From the NCBI RefSeq assembly GCF_003967535.1, contig NZ_BIFR01000002.1, positions 1,736,001-1,800,000 of the forward strand: a stretch of 64,000 nucleotides of DNA. Reading direction: 5' to 3'. The stretch comes from Tengunoibacter tsumagoiensis. GTDB taxonomy: Bacteria > Chloroflexota > Ktedonobacteria > Ktedonobacterales > Ktedonobacteraceae. The translations under genes were made by a program, and so were the position numbers. Shown one piece after another: positions 38,201 through 46,210 of the stretch. Below the pieces are notes generated by a model. That model saw only the letters and a program-made list of their open reading frames with translations, searched no databases and was not told the DNA's origin. Numbering within the stretch: the first letter of the stretch is position 1; each line of letters opens with the position of its first letter.

Positions 38201-40133
38201 ATCGATTAATAACCGAGCGATGTTCAATAGCCACACCTTTCGGGCGACCTGTCGAGCCAGAGGTGTAGAGGATATAAGCCAGATTTTCTGCATGGCCGAT
38301 GAGAGGGAGGTCAATGGGCAGGGCCGTTGGAGAGAGGTCTATCTCTTCCAGGTTGAGAGGAAGGCATGTATCGCTCCGCAAGTGTTCCAGACGACCATGA
38401 CCGAGCACAAGCGCGGCACCACTATCAGAAAGAATATAGCGCAATCGCTCCACTGGCTGGCGCGGATCAAGAGGGACATAAGCGCCTCCGGCCTTTAAGA
38501 TCGCGAGCATCCCAACAATCATGGCAATCGAACGCTCGATACAGATCCCCACGACCTTCTCCGGACCAACTCCGCGCGTCTGCAAATAGCTGGCTAAACG
38601 GGTGGTGCGCTCATGTAATTGACGATAGGTGATCGCTTCACGACCAGAGCGAAGGGCAATATGGTCCGGGTATTTTTCTACCTGTGCTGCAAATAAGCTC
38701 TGGATGGTTTCGTGGGAGGGATAATCGGCGTCGGTGGCATTAAAGTGCTGAAAGATGACCTCTTTCTCAGCGGGAGAAATAATCTCAAGATCGCATAAGC
38801 GTTGCAGTGGTTGCGCGACGATGGTCTCAAGCGTTCGCACCAGGCAATCCGCTAATTGGACAACGGTAGCTTCCTCAAGACGTTCCTGCCGATAATTAAA
38901 AACGATCTCAATCGAATCAAGCAGTAAGCTGACAACAAGCGTGACGTCATAATTTGTCATCTCCACATTGGAAAATTTCTCGATCTGCAACGAATGCTTT
39001 TGCGTGAGGAGGTGCTGATCCAATGGATAATTCTCGATCACGACAATGGTATCAAAAAGCTCATCTCTACTGTTGAGCTCGCTGCAATCTTTGATATTGA
39101 CGAGTGGCGTCCCTTCAAAGTCCATCCGCTTCAATAGGTCTGCGTTCGCTTGCTGTACAATAGCGAGAAGGCTTGCCTGCTGTGATCCCTGAATACGGAG
39201 TGGGAGTGTATTAATGAAGAGGCCAACGGTATTCAGGATATTCTTAAGATCTGCATTTCGTCCCGAAACCGTTGTCCCAAAGACGACGTCGTTGGTACTG
39301 GTGTATTTCTGTAACACTATCCCAAAGGCACTGTAGAGAAGTGCCGCGAACGTCACTCCATTCTGGCGACAGAAGGCATCAATCAGTTGCCGGAGCTCTG
39401 GTGGACAGAGAACCTTATGGCTGAGAGTCGTTGCAGCCACTGAGGGCTGCTTTTTCTTGACGGGAAGATAGGTCTGAGCATAAAAACCTGCCAGATACTC
39501 TCGCCAGTAGCGTGCTTGCTTCTTCTGATCCTGACCCTGAAGCCATTGTACATATGTTTTAAATGGCGTCTTTTGGACAGGTGCGGCCAGACTATGACCT
39601 GCTTGCAGACGATCATAGTTCCGAAAGAACTCACTCAGGATGATGCCATTACTCCAGCCATCGTACAAGATATGGTGATTGCTCAGGATAACAAGACTGC
39701 GCTCAGCCGATACTTTGCAGAGGGTCACCCGGAATGGCACCTCCAACAGATTAAAGGGCTGTGAGAGATCCGCCCGTTTTATCTCAGCAAGATGTTTATC
39801 CCGATCCAGGACCTCGCCAGTTGAGACATCTGCTGAGATATCAATCGTGCGAAGATTGATATCGCTCTGCTTTAAAACAATCTGCACTGGCTTTTTCAGG
39901 CCCTGCCAGCGGTAGACAGTCCGCAGCATCTCGTTCGACTGCACAACCTGTTCCCAGGCCTGACGAAAGAGCTGTTCATCAACCTTTCCCACAAGATCCA
40001 GACACAACTGTTCATGGTATTGAGCCCCATCTGGGGACAGTAAATAGTGAAATAGCAAACCTTCCTGTAAAGGAGTCAGGTCAAAAATATCTTGAACACT
40101 GCTACGCGGTAACTTCTCCACATTTTTTGCCAT
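32202..40133 (-). CDS. Hybrid NRPS-PKS: C-A(Ser-like)-T-KS-AT-KR-ACP
   Basis: A 2,643-residue protein from ATG 40133 (AGAAGGA 8 nt upstream). Condensation domain 15-445 (HHILYDG near 158); adenylation domain 470-975 (YTSGSTGRPKG; pocket residues read by eye DVWHWSLVDK, nearest to serine codes such as DVWHFSLVDK, with an unusual Trp at the position of GrsA Ile299); thiolation domain (GGNSLK near 1024); KS 1095-1520 (CSTSL, Cys near 1261); AT (GHSLGE near 1711, HAFH, malonyl type); KR (TGGLGGIG near 2234, GYNAAN); ACP (LGAGSLD near 2556). It would condense D-Asn with Ser and extend once with reduced malonate, as zwittermicin's early steps join Asn and Ser before the first polyketide extension. 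Gap to the next synthase is 74 bp; 129 bp separates it from the adenylation enzyme upstream. Confidence 0.95.
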   Translation of the reverse strand: MAKNVEKLPRSSVQDIFDLTPLQEGLLFHYLLSPDGAQYHEQLCLDLVGKVDEQLFRQAWEQVVQSNEMLRTVYRWQGLKKPVQIVLKQSDINLRTIDISADVSTGEVLDRDKHLAEIKRADLSQPFNLLEVPFRVTLCKVSAERSLVILSNHHILYDGWSNGIILSEFFRNYDRLQAGHSLAAPVQKTPFKTYVQWLQGQDQKKQARYWREYLAGFYAQTYLPVKKKQPSVAATTLSHKVLCPPELRQLIDAFCRQNGVTFAALLYSAFGIVLQKYTSTNDVVFGTTVSGRNADLKNILNTVGLFINTLPLRIQGSQQASLLAIVQQANADLLKRMDFEGTPLVNIKDCSELNSRDELFDTIVVIENYPLDQHLLTQKHSLQIEKFSNVEMTNYDVTLVVSLLLDSIEIVFNYRQERLEEATVVQLADCLVRTLETIVAQPLQRLCDLEIISPAEKEVIFQHFNATDADYPSHETIQSLFAAQVEKYPDHIALRSGREAITYRQLHERTTRLASYLQTRGVGPEKVVGICIERSIAMIVGMLAILKAGGAYVPLDPRQPVERLRYILSDSGAALVLGHGRLEHLRSDTCLPLNLEEIDLSPTALPIDLPLIGHAENLAYILYTSGSTGRPKGVAIEHRSVINRLHWVQQRYRLHERDVVLQKTNIMFDVSVWELFGWFLGGASLCLLAPGEEADPRAIVTAIQQYRVTFIHFVPSMLQLFLDYLQQYHGERALHSLRIVWSSGEALRAQQVAQFYTLLSSWSRVQLVNLYGPTEATVDVSYHECTQEDGHRLEGIPIGRPIDNIKLYVLNNDHTMQPIGVPGELYISGVGVARGYEQKPVLTAESFFQDPFYPTERMYKTGDRACWLPTGELEYLGRLDYQVKVRGFRLELAEIEAHLLQFPAIKEAVVAVTRDKVGDDRLVAYVVLRPKTSLNIQQIKEFVAQKLPDYMCPDTIIELECFPLTISGKIDRKKLPAVAVVERVPALPAVELDSVEQIVSEVWCDVLGLEHVNPDDMFFEVGGNSLKIIRVCSQLMTALQIDLPVTALFRFPTVRLLARHITETYLRPPAEQIEKAPSVPPEDVPQPAADCDVAVIGMAGRFPGAHNLDEFWENLRQSVESIKLFSDEELLAAGIAASTVSNPRYVKAKGVLDGVDYFDADFFGYSPKEAEVMDPQVRLLHECVWEALEYAGYNPERYQGMIGLYAGSSSNFHWLQKIAHRSANHLDEFALMLLNEKDFLSARIAYKMNFTGPSVTVQSACSTSLTAIHHAYTALLQRSCDIGVAAGVSVTYPLKTGYLYEEGMVFSPDGHCRAFDERAQGTVGGNGIGVVVLKRLADAVRDGDAIHAVIKGSAITNDGFHKVGFTAPGVDGQAHAIRAAQAMAQVEAESITYVEAHGTGTALGDPIEIEALKLAFNTNKTQLCAIGSVKTNIGHLDAAAGIAGFIKTVLALKHAQLPASLHFERPNPTLGLDNSPFYVVNGLTEWKRTLTPLRAGVSSFGMGGGNTHVVLEEAPPLESVQKGSEPDWQLLPLSARTERSLQTAIARLKNHLQSHEELALADVAYTLQVGRKMFEQRCFLVSSSVADVSKPGVDDDEQAVGDELFLSRLAHVQGTERDIAFLFPGQGTQYVNMGLDLYTREAFFKQEVDRCFDIAQQFGNVDLKAILYPLHGEHSERVNQTAYTQPLLFIYEYALARLLMHWGIKAKAMIGHSLGEYVAACLAGVFSLEDALKLVMTRARLMQQLPGGSMVSVSLPIDELRPFLTDGLSIAARNSQSLSVVSGPTEEIETFIAAMKAHGSDCRPLITSHAFHSQMMEPILEEFYTVVAQVTCHSPQIPFISNVSGTWARAEDVIKPSYWVNHIRESVRFAEGVELLIEAGIHVCVEVGPGRALTELVRKNTLQKTAQMMTITTCRHPLEKTSDARYLLKQLGELWLCGVEIDWQALHTGQKRHRVALPTYAFDVQRFWPDEQEQAPPVHIQKQPDLADWFYAPSWERSFVTQASADNEENANWVLFVSPHPLCQELIRVLQAQGASLTIVHAGERFDQISATDYVIHPQRVEDFRLLLKGIHQAQGKGMLIVQMWNLTEGTFVPDVLESVLAQGFYALTNLARALGEIRLAETVKIFTVANGLEQVTGSEHLWPSKATMYGFTKIAPLEYPSLRCRVIDVEVTPADQEEQHEMVTQLLEEFRIQTPEEIIAYRGGYRWSKVIRPMRLPAVSKVSKRLRDDGIYLITGGLGGIGFAIASVLAELKRPTLVLIGRRAFPDRASWEDWLTEYGHEDRTSRMILALLALEKRGARIAVFSADSANEEQMASLIRRVEQSYGLINGVVHAAGIADYAGIIQMRSDAATAEILAPKVQGTLLLDRLLNQQELDFFVLCSSIGNIIYQQKIGQSGYNAANEFLDAYAHYRRRQGKTFWTSINWTDWQEVGMSLDSAAYWAEKLALSAEEMLADGVTNAEGTEAFQRILEGRNSQIIVSPQDLVKRADKARKRLENILRLTPQSATIQADLSASFTRLAQSANDLELELALLWRQHLGIKEIGLHENFFDLGAGSLDLLQVNAMIKDRFHVQLPLVSLYEHPTISALAKYMRAELNSPPDQATTTSSGIATGSGTAAENGELQKAKSLLKSASAKMKKKTI

Positions 40134-40262
40134 TGTATGCGTCCTTCTTCTATTTCCACACGTTCAGATGAAACATGGGCTCAAGATCGTTGCTGAAAAC
40201 AGCCCTGATCGGGATCTCTGGCGGATGAATGCTTGCGACTCCCCCTTTGCATGAGAGTAAGT

Positions 40263-41786
40263 TCAGACCTTTTTCTTTCGCATATGTGTCAATGATTTCC
40301 TATCAGCCTTTCCACTGGGCGTCAGAGGAATCTCAGGGATGGTGATATACAGCGTTGGACACATGTAGTCAGGAAGCATCTGGCTGATGAACTTCTTTAG
40401 CTCGGGCAAGGCGAATGTGGTCCTGGGCACGATATAAGCAGTCAGCAAAGTAATATTTTCACTCTCCGTCTCGGCAACGACCACGCATTCCTGTATGGCT
40501 TCATACTCTAAAATGACCGACTCAATCTCTTCAAGCTCAATGCGTATTCCGCGTATTTTTACCTGCTGATCAGAGCGCCCCAAAAATTCTAGATTGCCAT
40601 CAGGAAGCCAGCAAGCCAGATCTCCCGTTTTATAGATCCTGGCAGATGCGAGCAACGGATGCGTCACAAATTTCTCTGCGGTCAGGACAGGATTATTGAT
40701 ATACCCTCTGGCTACGCCTACGCCAGCGATACATAATTCGCCCGTCTCCCCTGGCGAAACACATTCATTCTGGTCATTGAGCAGCAAGATGTCTATATTA
40801 TCGATTGGTTTCCCGATCGGAACCTTGCCCACATCGCCTTGCATCGGACAATCAAAATAGGTCACATCAATCGTCGCTTCTGTCGGACCATATAAATTGG
40901 TTAATCGCGTCTGATTTGTGTCATACAACGTTTTGATAAAGAGCCTGACCTGCCCTGGTGTAAGCGTCTCTCCACTGGTAAAAACCTGGCGTAATGAGGA
41001 GAGTTGAGCAGCTTCGTTATGCTCGTTAACATACTGTAAGAAAGGGCTCAACATAGAAGGGACAAAGTGCATCGTGGTGATCTGATTCTGGGCAATGGAG
41101 GTACAGATGGCCAGTGGGAATTTTTCGTAGCCTGGTTGTAGCAAACAGAGCGTGGCCCCAACCAGACACCACCAGAATAATTCCCAGACCGACACGTCAA
41201 AAATAATCGAGGTTTTTTGCAGAATACGGTCATTCTGGTCGATTGGATACTGCTTCTGCATCCACAGGAGCCGGTTCATCAGCGAGTGATGCTCAATCAT
41301 CACTCCCTTGGGCTTTCCTGTTGAACCAGATGTATAGATAACATACACCAGATCTTCAGGACGATTGACCGGCTCTAAATTATCGTCTGGACCCTGATAC
41401 AGCTCAGCAGCCCCCAGGTCAATGGCTGTGATTGCATAGTCCGTTGCGCGAAGGCCATATGTTAGCAGCAGTATTGCCCCGCTCTCGGCAAGGAGATAGC
41501 GTGTTCGCTCTGGCGGATTGGTTGGTAGCAAGGGTAGATAGGCACCACCCGCTTTCAGGATAGCAAAGATGCCGATGATCATCTCTAACGAGCGCTCGGC
41601 CATGATCCCAACGACGGTATCTGGTCCCACTCCTTGTTGACGAAGCCTGCGGGCGAGCTGATTTGACTTCGCGTTCAATTCGGCATAGGTCAGCCCGACC
41701 TTGCCAATGACAACCGCAGACGCCGATGGCATACGCGCAACCTGATCTTCAAAACATTGCATGACAGTGGCACCAGATATCACCAT
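40263..41786 (-). CDS. Free-standing adenylation enzyme, predicted Ser (ZmaJ-like)
   Basis: A 507-residue adenylation enzyme with no carrier or condensation domain attached. It has YTSGSTGKPKG (151-161), YGPTEAT, and the C-terminal lysine in SGKADRKSL. The pocket, aligned by eye to GrsA (Asp197, Val198, Trp201 start it), reads DVWHFSLIDK, a serine code. The ATG overlaps the stop of the acyl-CoA dehydrogenase gene by 7 nt. Next to a lone ACP, a 3-hydroxyacyl-CoA dehydrogenase-like enzyme and a flavin dehydrogenase, it matches ZmaJ, which loads serine on ZmaH to start aminomalonyl-ACP synthesis. It could instead load another free-standing carrier or act in trans on the assembly line. It is separate from the second Ser-type A domain in the synthase downstream. 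Confidence 0.9.
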   Translation of the reverse strand: MVISGATVMQCFEDQVARMPSASAVVIGKVGLTYAELNAKSNQLARRLRQQGVGPDTVVGIMAERSLEMIIGIFAILKAGGAYLPLLPTNPPERTRYLLAESGAILLLTYGLRATDYAITAIDLGAAELYQGPDDNLEPVNRPEDLVYVIYTSGSTGKPKGVMIEHHSLMNRLLWMQKQYPIDQNDRILQKTSIIFDVSVWELFWWCLVGATLCLLQPGYEKFPLAICTSIAQNQITTMHFVPSMLSPFLQYVNEHNEAAQLSSLRQVFTSGETLTPGQVRLFIKTLYDTNQTRLTNLYGPTEATIDVTYFDCPMQGDVGKVPIGKPIDNIDILLLNDQNECVSPGETGELCIAGVGVARGYINNPVLTAEKFVTHPLLASARIYKTGDLACWLPDGNLEFLGRSDQQVKIRGIRIELEEIESVILEYEAIQECVVVAETESENITLLTAYIVPRTTFALPELKKFISQMLPDYMCPTLYITIPEIPLTPSGKADRKSLTHMRKKKV

Positions 41787-42964
41787 GTCACTCTCCCATC
41801 TACTGGTATCCGCTGGGCCGTGTGGCTATTCTTCTGGCTACGGGCAAAGCTTTTGCCCAATAAAAATTGATGAATCTGGTTGCTTCCTTCAATGATTTCC
41901 ATCGTCTTCGCATCCCGATAAAATCGTGCGAGCGGAAAAGCTTCATTGCATCCCAGGGCCCCCATCATCTGTACAGCATTCGAGGCATGGCGTGCGGCGG
42001 CTCGCGAGGTAAAATATTTTGCGATCATAATCTTCTCAGTGGCGTCTGGAAGATGGTCGTCCTTTGCCCTGACAGCATCAAAGCACAACAGGCTGGCCGC
42101 GCTAAAGTCAACGCCCAGATCGGTCATCAGGGCACTGATGGTTCCATGTTCAATCAAGGGGGCTTGAAATGCCTCTCGCTGCAAGACATGTTTGCCACAG
42201 ATCTCAAGACTGGCACGCAGCAGACCCAGGGCTGCAAATGCAACGCTGATACGCCCGTAATCAAGGGCATAGGGAGCAAGATACGAGAGGGCAAAGCCTG
42301 GTCTGCCAACAATGTTCTGAACGGGAATGCGACACTCGTGCAGATCCAGTTGCGCTAAATGGGACGCCTTAAAGCCCAACATATGGCGAATTGGTGTAAC
42401 GGTAAATCCCGGCATATGTCGCTCGACAATGGCGGCTATCGATTGGCCCTCTAGCTTGCCAAAGACGAGATAGACATCTGCGGCTCCGCCAAAGGTGATC
42501 CACTTTTTTGTGCCTGTGATCAGAAGATCTTCGCCGCTCCTGATAAATTGTGTCTCAATCCCACCGGTGTCACTGCCTGCCGTGGGCTCAGTCAGCGCAA
42601 AGACACCGATCGCTTGTCCACTTGCTAACAATGGGAGCCAGCGTTGCTTCTGTTCTTCGCTGCCCCATTTGAGGATGGTCTGCGCAAACATGGTGTGTAC
42701 ATTTAACAGACCGCTCAGCGAGACGCTGGCACCGCCGATGGCCTCATTCAACAGGCCATACTGCACCATATTCCAGCCCTGACCTCCATAGTGCGACGGA
42801 ATCGTGGCACCAAGGTAGCCAGCAGCAGCACATTTCTTGATCACGTCGACTGGAATCGCTTCCTCTTCTTCCCAGAGATGGGCTTGATGAACGATCACAT
42901 CGTTGGCAAAATCAATGTACTGCTGATAGAGCTCCCTATCTTTTGCATCTATCTGATAGCTCAT
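41780..42964 (-). CDS. Acyl-CoA dehydrogenase-like flavoprotein acting on a carrier-bound substrate (ZmaI-like)
   Basis: A 394-residue member of the acyl-CoA dehydrogenase family (N-terminal helical, middle beta, and C-terminal helical parts; FALTEPTAGSDTGG flavin region near 150-165; RDAKTMEIIEGSNQIH near the C-terminus). The ATG overlaps the ACP stop in an ATGA junction and its own stop overlaps the adenylation gene, so the three are translationally coupled. In the zwittermicin pathway, ZmaI with ZmaG oxidises the hydroxymethyl of seryl-ACP to the carboxylate, giving aminomalonyl-ACP. Only one such flavoprotein is present, whereas zwittermicin has two (ZmaE for hydroxymalonyl, ZmaI for aminomalonyl), which fits a single unusual extender here. 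Family call is firm; substrate is inferred from neighbours. Confidence 0.9.
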   Translation of the reverse strand: MSYQIDAKDRELYQQYIDFANDVIVHQAHLWEEEEAIPVDVIKKCAAAGYLGATIPSHYGGQGWNMVQYGLLNEAIGGASVSLSGLLNVHTMFAQTILKWGSEEQKQRWLPLLASGQAIGVFALTEPTAGSDTGGIETQFIRSGEDLLITGTKKWITFGGAADVYLVFGKLEGQSIAAIVERHMPGFTVTPIRHMLGFKASHLAQLDLHECRIPVQNIVGRPGFALSYLAPYALDYGRISVAFAALGLLRASLEICGKHVLQREAFQAPLIEHGTISALMTDLGVDFSAASLLCFDAVRAKDDHLPDATEKIMIAKYFTSRAAARHASNAVQMMGALGCNEAFPLARFYRDAKTMEIIEGSNQIHQFLLGKSFARSQKNSHTAQRIPVDGRVTW

Positions 42965-43218
42965 ACCACTCCCTCGGCCTCTTTTCTCATCACAAAATCA
43001 GCAATGGCATGAATTGATCGATAGTACGACATATCCAGGTCATCCATACCAACTTTGATCGCAAAGGCTTTTTCCAGGAAGGTCATTAGCTCAATTGCAA
43101 ACAGGGAATTGACGAGCCCTTCTTCAAAAATGTTGATCTCTTCATCGAGATCGTCTAAGCTGATGCGAGTGCCGATATAGTTTTTGACAATCTCTTGGAT
43201 CTCTTGCTTCCTCTGCAT
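42961..43218 (-). CDS. Discrete acyl carrier protein for the unusual extender unit (ZmaH-like)
   Basis: An 85-residue carrier protein. The phosphopantetheine site is Ser38 in EEGLVNSLFAIEL, and the VNSLFA form of the motif is characteristic of the small ACPs that carry methoxymalonyl, hydroxymalonyl and aminomalonyl units, rather than the usual DSL. ATG 43218 has an AAGGA-like site 9 nt upstream. It sits between the two dehydrogenases and is coupled to the flavoprotein by a 4-nt overlap. It probably holds seryl-, then aminomalonyl-thioester until the discrete acyltransferase moves it to a PKS module. Confidence 0.93.
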   Translation of the reverse strand: MQRKQEIQEIVKNYIGTRISLDDLDEEINIFEEGLVNSLFAIELMTFLEKAFAIKVGMDDLDMSYYRSIHAIADFVMRKEAEGVV

Positions 43219-43282
43219 TGTTGTCTATCCTTCTATTCTGTCTGCTGAATACTCTTTTCACCTATGATCTCGCTCGCAGGTC

Positions 43283-44143
43283 TTATCTGTTGTATGTGTA
43301 AAAACCTTGACCTGACTTTTTCCCCCAGAGGCCGGCTGCAACCATTTTGCGCAACAGGGGGCAGCAACGGAATTTTGAGTCTTGATAGCTCTGGTACAAC
43401 ACATCCAGCGAATGCACCACGGTATCAAGCCCGATCAGATCTGCCGTTTCAAGCGGGCCCATGGTATGGCCGTAACATTTTTTGAAGATATCATCGACCT
43501 CTTTTGGCTGAGCTACCTGGTCTTGCACCACAAAGGCAGCTTCATTCATAAATAGATGCGAAATCCGATTGGAGACAAAGCCGGGATAATCATTCACAAC
43601 AATGGCATCTTTGCCCAGCTGGCTGAGAAAATCTCTGGTGAGCTGGATCGTGTGCTCAGAGGTATGATACCCACGGATCACCTCTACAGACGATTTTAAG
43701 AAGACCGGATTCATTAAATGGATGCCGATGATCTGGCTGGCGCGCGCTGTCACGCCCCCGATATGGGTGATCGAGATACAGGATGTGTTGACACCAAAGC
43801 AGATATCGGGCGGGCAGATACGATCTAAATTTCGATATATCTCTTCTTTGAGCTTGATATCCTCAGTGACGTTTTCTATGATAAAATCGCAATTATGGAC
43901 CTCTGAGAGAGAGGTCGTAAAACGGATCTTTGTTAAAATATCCTCATCCGCTACACGTGGGGCTGTTCTCTTAATAAGTGGGGCGAAGCGAACAGAGCTG
44001 ATAATTTCGCTGCGTGCCTTCTCCAGGGCATCCACAGATTGGTCAACCAGGACAGCCCCAATCCCATGCAGAATGAGATCGACGGCCAGACCCGTTCCCA
44101 TGGTTCCAGCTCCAATGACACCTATGTTCTGCAACAATTTCAA
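43283..44143 (-). CDS. 3-hydroxyacyl-CoA dehydrogenase-like oxidoreductase (ZmaG-like)
   Basis: A 286-residue NAD(P)-dependent dehydrogenase of the FadB/HbdA family: Rossmann motif GVIGAGTMG at 8-16, the substrate/cofactor segment INLTSCI-like NTSCISIT near 119-126, and a C-terminal helical dimerisation half including PGFVSNRI. The frame opens at TTG 44143 with an AGGGA site 5 nt upstream; no ATG lies nearby in frame. ZmaG of zwittermicin oxidises the side-chain alcohol of seryl-ACP (and glyceryl-ACP), so here it is predicted to form the semialdehyde that the flavoprotein oxidises to aminomalonyl-ACP. A role in ordinary fatty acid metabolism is unlikely given its place within the operon. Confidence 0.9.
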   Translation of the reverse strand: MKLLQNIGVIGAGTMGTGLAVDLILHGIGAVLVDQSVDALEKARSEIISSVRFAPLIKRTAPRVADEDILTKIRFTTSLSEVHNCDFIIENVTEDIKLKEEIYRNLDRICPPDICFGVNTSCISITHIGGVTARASQIIGIHLMNPVFLKSSVEVIRGYHTSEHTIQLTRDFLSQLGKDAIVVNDYPGFVSNRISHLFMNEAAFVVQDQVAQPKEVDDIFKKCYGHTMGPLETADLIGLDTVVHSLDVLYQSYQDSKFRCCPLLRKMVAAGLWGKKSGQGFYTYNR

Positions 44144-44175
44144 TCACGTCCCTTTCTAGCTATCCAATCTGAACT

Positions 44176-45396
44176 TTATCCAAGGCGCTGAAGCCTGGCA
44201 TGTATGTCCGATTCTTTGAGCTTTTTTGCTCGTAAGGCATCTGTAAGCAGGGTAAGGGTATGCGCATACAGCTGCTCATCTGGCATTAAGTTCCCTGCCT
44301 GTACTGCCATGTACGTCGCTTCTATCTTCCTGAAATTTGGGATGACAATGGTTTCATACATATGCACATCCTCGTTATAGTTTTTTGTGCCAACGATCAG
44401 TGTCAGACACTTTGCCAGAAATGCAGGATAATCTCTGCTCTGGGCTACACTGCTCGCTTTGATCTTCTGTAGCTGTTCCGTGGTATTGAGCTCATAGGTG
44501 GTGATATGGAACTCATTTTTCTCTAATAAATAGGTGAGAACATTCTTTGGACCAATTTCCACGCTTGTCGTAACGCCAAGGCTGCGTGCCAGTTCTAACG
44601 ATGCTTGCCAGCGGATGGGTTGCACAAGTTGCAACTGGAGATTCGCCGGGATGTCGTCGCCAGACTGATAGAGCTGTGCAGTGTAGTTAGAGATGACTGG
44701 AAAGCGTGGGGATGCATAGGAATACGTGTGCAGGAGATCACGAAAGCGAGCGGCGGCATCGCTCATAAGTGGACTGTGAAAGGGACCAGACATTTTGATA
44801 GGAATGGGTATACCACCAGCCGCGACAATGCGCTCTCCTGCCTTCCGTAATGCCGCTCTGGTGCCAGAAATAGAGACTTTCTGTGGAGAGTCATAGGCTG
44901 AAATAGAGACAGACTCCCCTTCCTGACGCAGCTGCTGACAGATCTCCTCAACCTTTCGCTCTGCCACATTCACAACCCAGACCATTGATCCATCTACCGT
45001 TTTAGCAACCTCTGAGACAATAATCCCTCTATTCCAGACCAGTTGTAAGGCATCCTTAAAGGCAAGGGCACCGGCACAACAGAGCGCAGAATATTCGCCC
45101 AGGCTATAGCCAAGATAGAGCGCTTGCTCCAACCCTGTCTCAGCCACCAGTACCCGATAGGTTGCGACACTGACACATAACAATGCAGCCTGCGAGTTCT
45201 CCAGATAGTTAAGGTCCTCCGCATGTGCTGAAGAAAAGCACAGTGCAGCTATATCTCGATGGAGTATATCGCTCGCTTCGGTAAAGAGGTCCTGTACCAG
45301 TGGAAACTGCTCATAGAGCGTTTTCCCCATACCACTATGATGAGATCCCACACCTGGAAATAAATACATCAATTGACTAGCCACTATTTGCACCAT
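44176..45396 (-). CDS. Discrete acyltransferase (ZmaF-like, acts in trans)
   Basis: A 406-residue malonyltransferase-fold enzyme not fused to a KS or ACP. The nucleophile is Ser98 in GYSLGEYS and the catalytic His207 lies in SGPFHS, so GPFH replaces the HAFH of the cis domains. About 120 residues at the C-terminus extend beyond the AT fold and have no function I can recognise. ATG 45396 has only a close AAAGGG before it; a start at 45369 (next Met, just before the LFPG motif) is possible. Two PKS modules in the locus have inactive cis ATs, and the adjacent genes make an ACP-bound extender, so this enzyme is predicted to transfer aminomalonyl from the ACP to those modules, as ZmaF does. A proofreading hydrolase role is an alternative. 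Confidence 0.88.
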   Translation of the reverse strand: MVQIVASQLMYLFPGVGSHHSGMGKTLYEQFPLVQDLFTEASDILHRDIAALCFSSAHAEDLNYLENSQAALLCVSVATYRVLVAETGLEQALYLGYSLGEYSALCCAGALAFKDALQLVWNRGIIVSEVAKTVDGSMVWVVNVAERKVEEICQQLRQEGESVSISAYDSPQKVSISGTRAALRKAGERIVAAGGIPIPIKMSGPFHSPLMSDAAARFRDLLHTYSYASPRFPVISNYTAQLYQSGDDIPANLQLQLVQPIRWQASLELARSLGVTTSVEIGPKNVLTYLLEKNEFHITTYELNTTEQLQKIKASSVAQSRDYPAFLAKCLTLIVGTKNYNEDVHMYETIVIPNFRKIEATYMAVQAGNLMPDEQLYAHTLTLLTDALRAKKLKESDIHARLQRLG

Positions 45397-45497
45397 AGCC
45401 CTTTATTAGAGGCGCACTACTTTTGTAGCGGTACCATCATTCACCAATGTCCCAATCATCAATTTTCTCCTCTCTGGACACGAAAGCTCCAGATGCT

Positions 45498-46205
45498 TCA
45501 AGGCCCACATAATTTCCTATGGATCAGCCGGGTCACTTCTTCCATACAATCAAGCAAATAGAAATGGTTGCCCACAAAGGTATGGAATTCACAGGTCTGT
45601 GTTGTAAAATCTTCCCACGACTTCAGTCTCTGAAGAGGGGCGATAACATCATCTGCACCAGTGAGTACTGAAATCGGACAGGGCAGGCGATGATAATCTC
45701 GCCATTGCTGATGATAGGTCTCTACGATCTGCAAATCTGCACGCAGAATAGGAAGAAACGTATGCGTAAACAGGGGGTTCTCCAGCATCGACCTGGAAAC
45801 GCCCCCCCACAACACGAGCTCATTTTGGAGCTCCTGGTCCGTTAGTGTGTACAATAGCTGGTCAGTCCGCACATCGGGCGGCGTACGGCTTGAGAAAAAA
45901 ACATGTATTGGTGCCACCTGTTGTGCATGCCAGATCTTAGTGACGAGCTCATAGCAGAGTAATGCCCCCATGCTATGCCCAAAGAAGGCAAATTCCTGGC
46001 CGCGAAGCTCCCGAACAACCAGTCGATAGAGATCTTCAATGCTATCGTGCATAGTGTCATACAATGGTTCAGCAAATCTTCTTCCCCGCCCTGAGAGCTC
46101 GATCGGCAGCACCTGAACAGATGGGTGAAGCAGCTTCTTCCAGCGAGCATACATCGTAGCGGTTCCACCAGCATTGGGGAGACAAAACAGGGTCACTGCA
46201 CTCAT
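45498..46205 (-). CDS. Type II thioesterase
   Basis: A 235-residue alpha/beta hydrolase of the GrsT/RifR thioesterase II family: PNAGG at 10-14 (oxyanion region), nucleophile Ser78 in GHSMGA, Asp in GADDVIAP near 182, His in VGNHFYL near 216. Such enzymes remove stalled or wrongly loaded acyl groups from carrier domains. It lies 5 bp downstream of the peptidase-exporter gene and 101 bp upstream of the discrete AT. It is not the chain-releasing thioesterase, which must lie beyond the left edge or be replaced by another release step. Confidence 0.92.
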   Translation of the reverse strand: MSAVTLFCLPNAGGTATMYARWKKLLHPSVQVLPIELSGRGRRFAEPLYDTMHDSIEDLYRLVVRELRGQEFAFFGHSMGALLCYELVTKIWHAQQVAPIHVFFSSRTPPDVRTDQLLYTLTDQELQNELVLWGGVSRSMLENPLFTHTFLPILRADLQIVETYHQQWRDYHRLPCPISVLTGADDVIAPLQRLKSWEDFTTQTCEFHTFVGNHFYLLDCMEEVTRLIHRKLCGP

Positions 46206-46210
46206 CCGCT

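Noticed and set aside
44176-45396. Housekeeping FabD for the discrete AT
   Set aside because: At 406 residues it is longer than typical FabD, it lies inside the biosynthetic operon, and it adjoins the ACP-bound extender genes rather than fatty acid synthesis genes.
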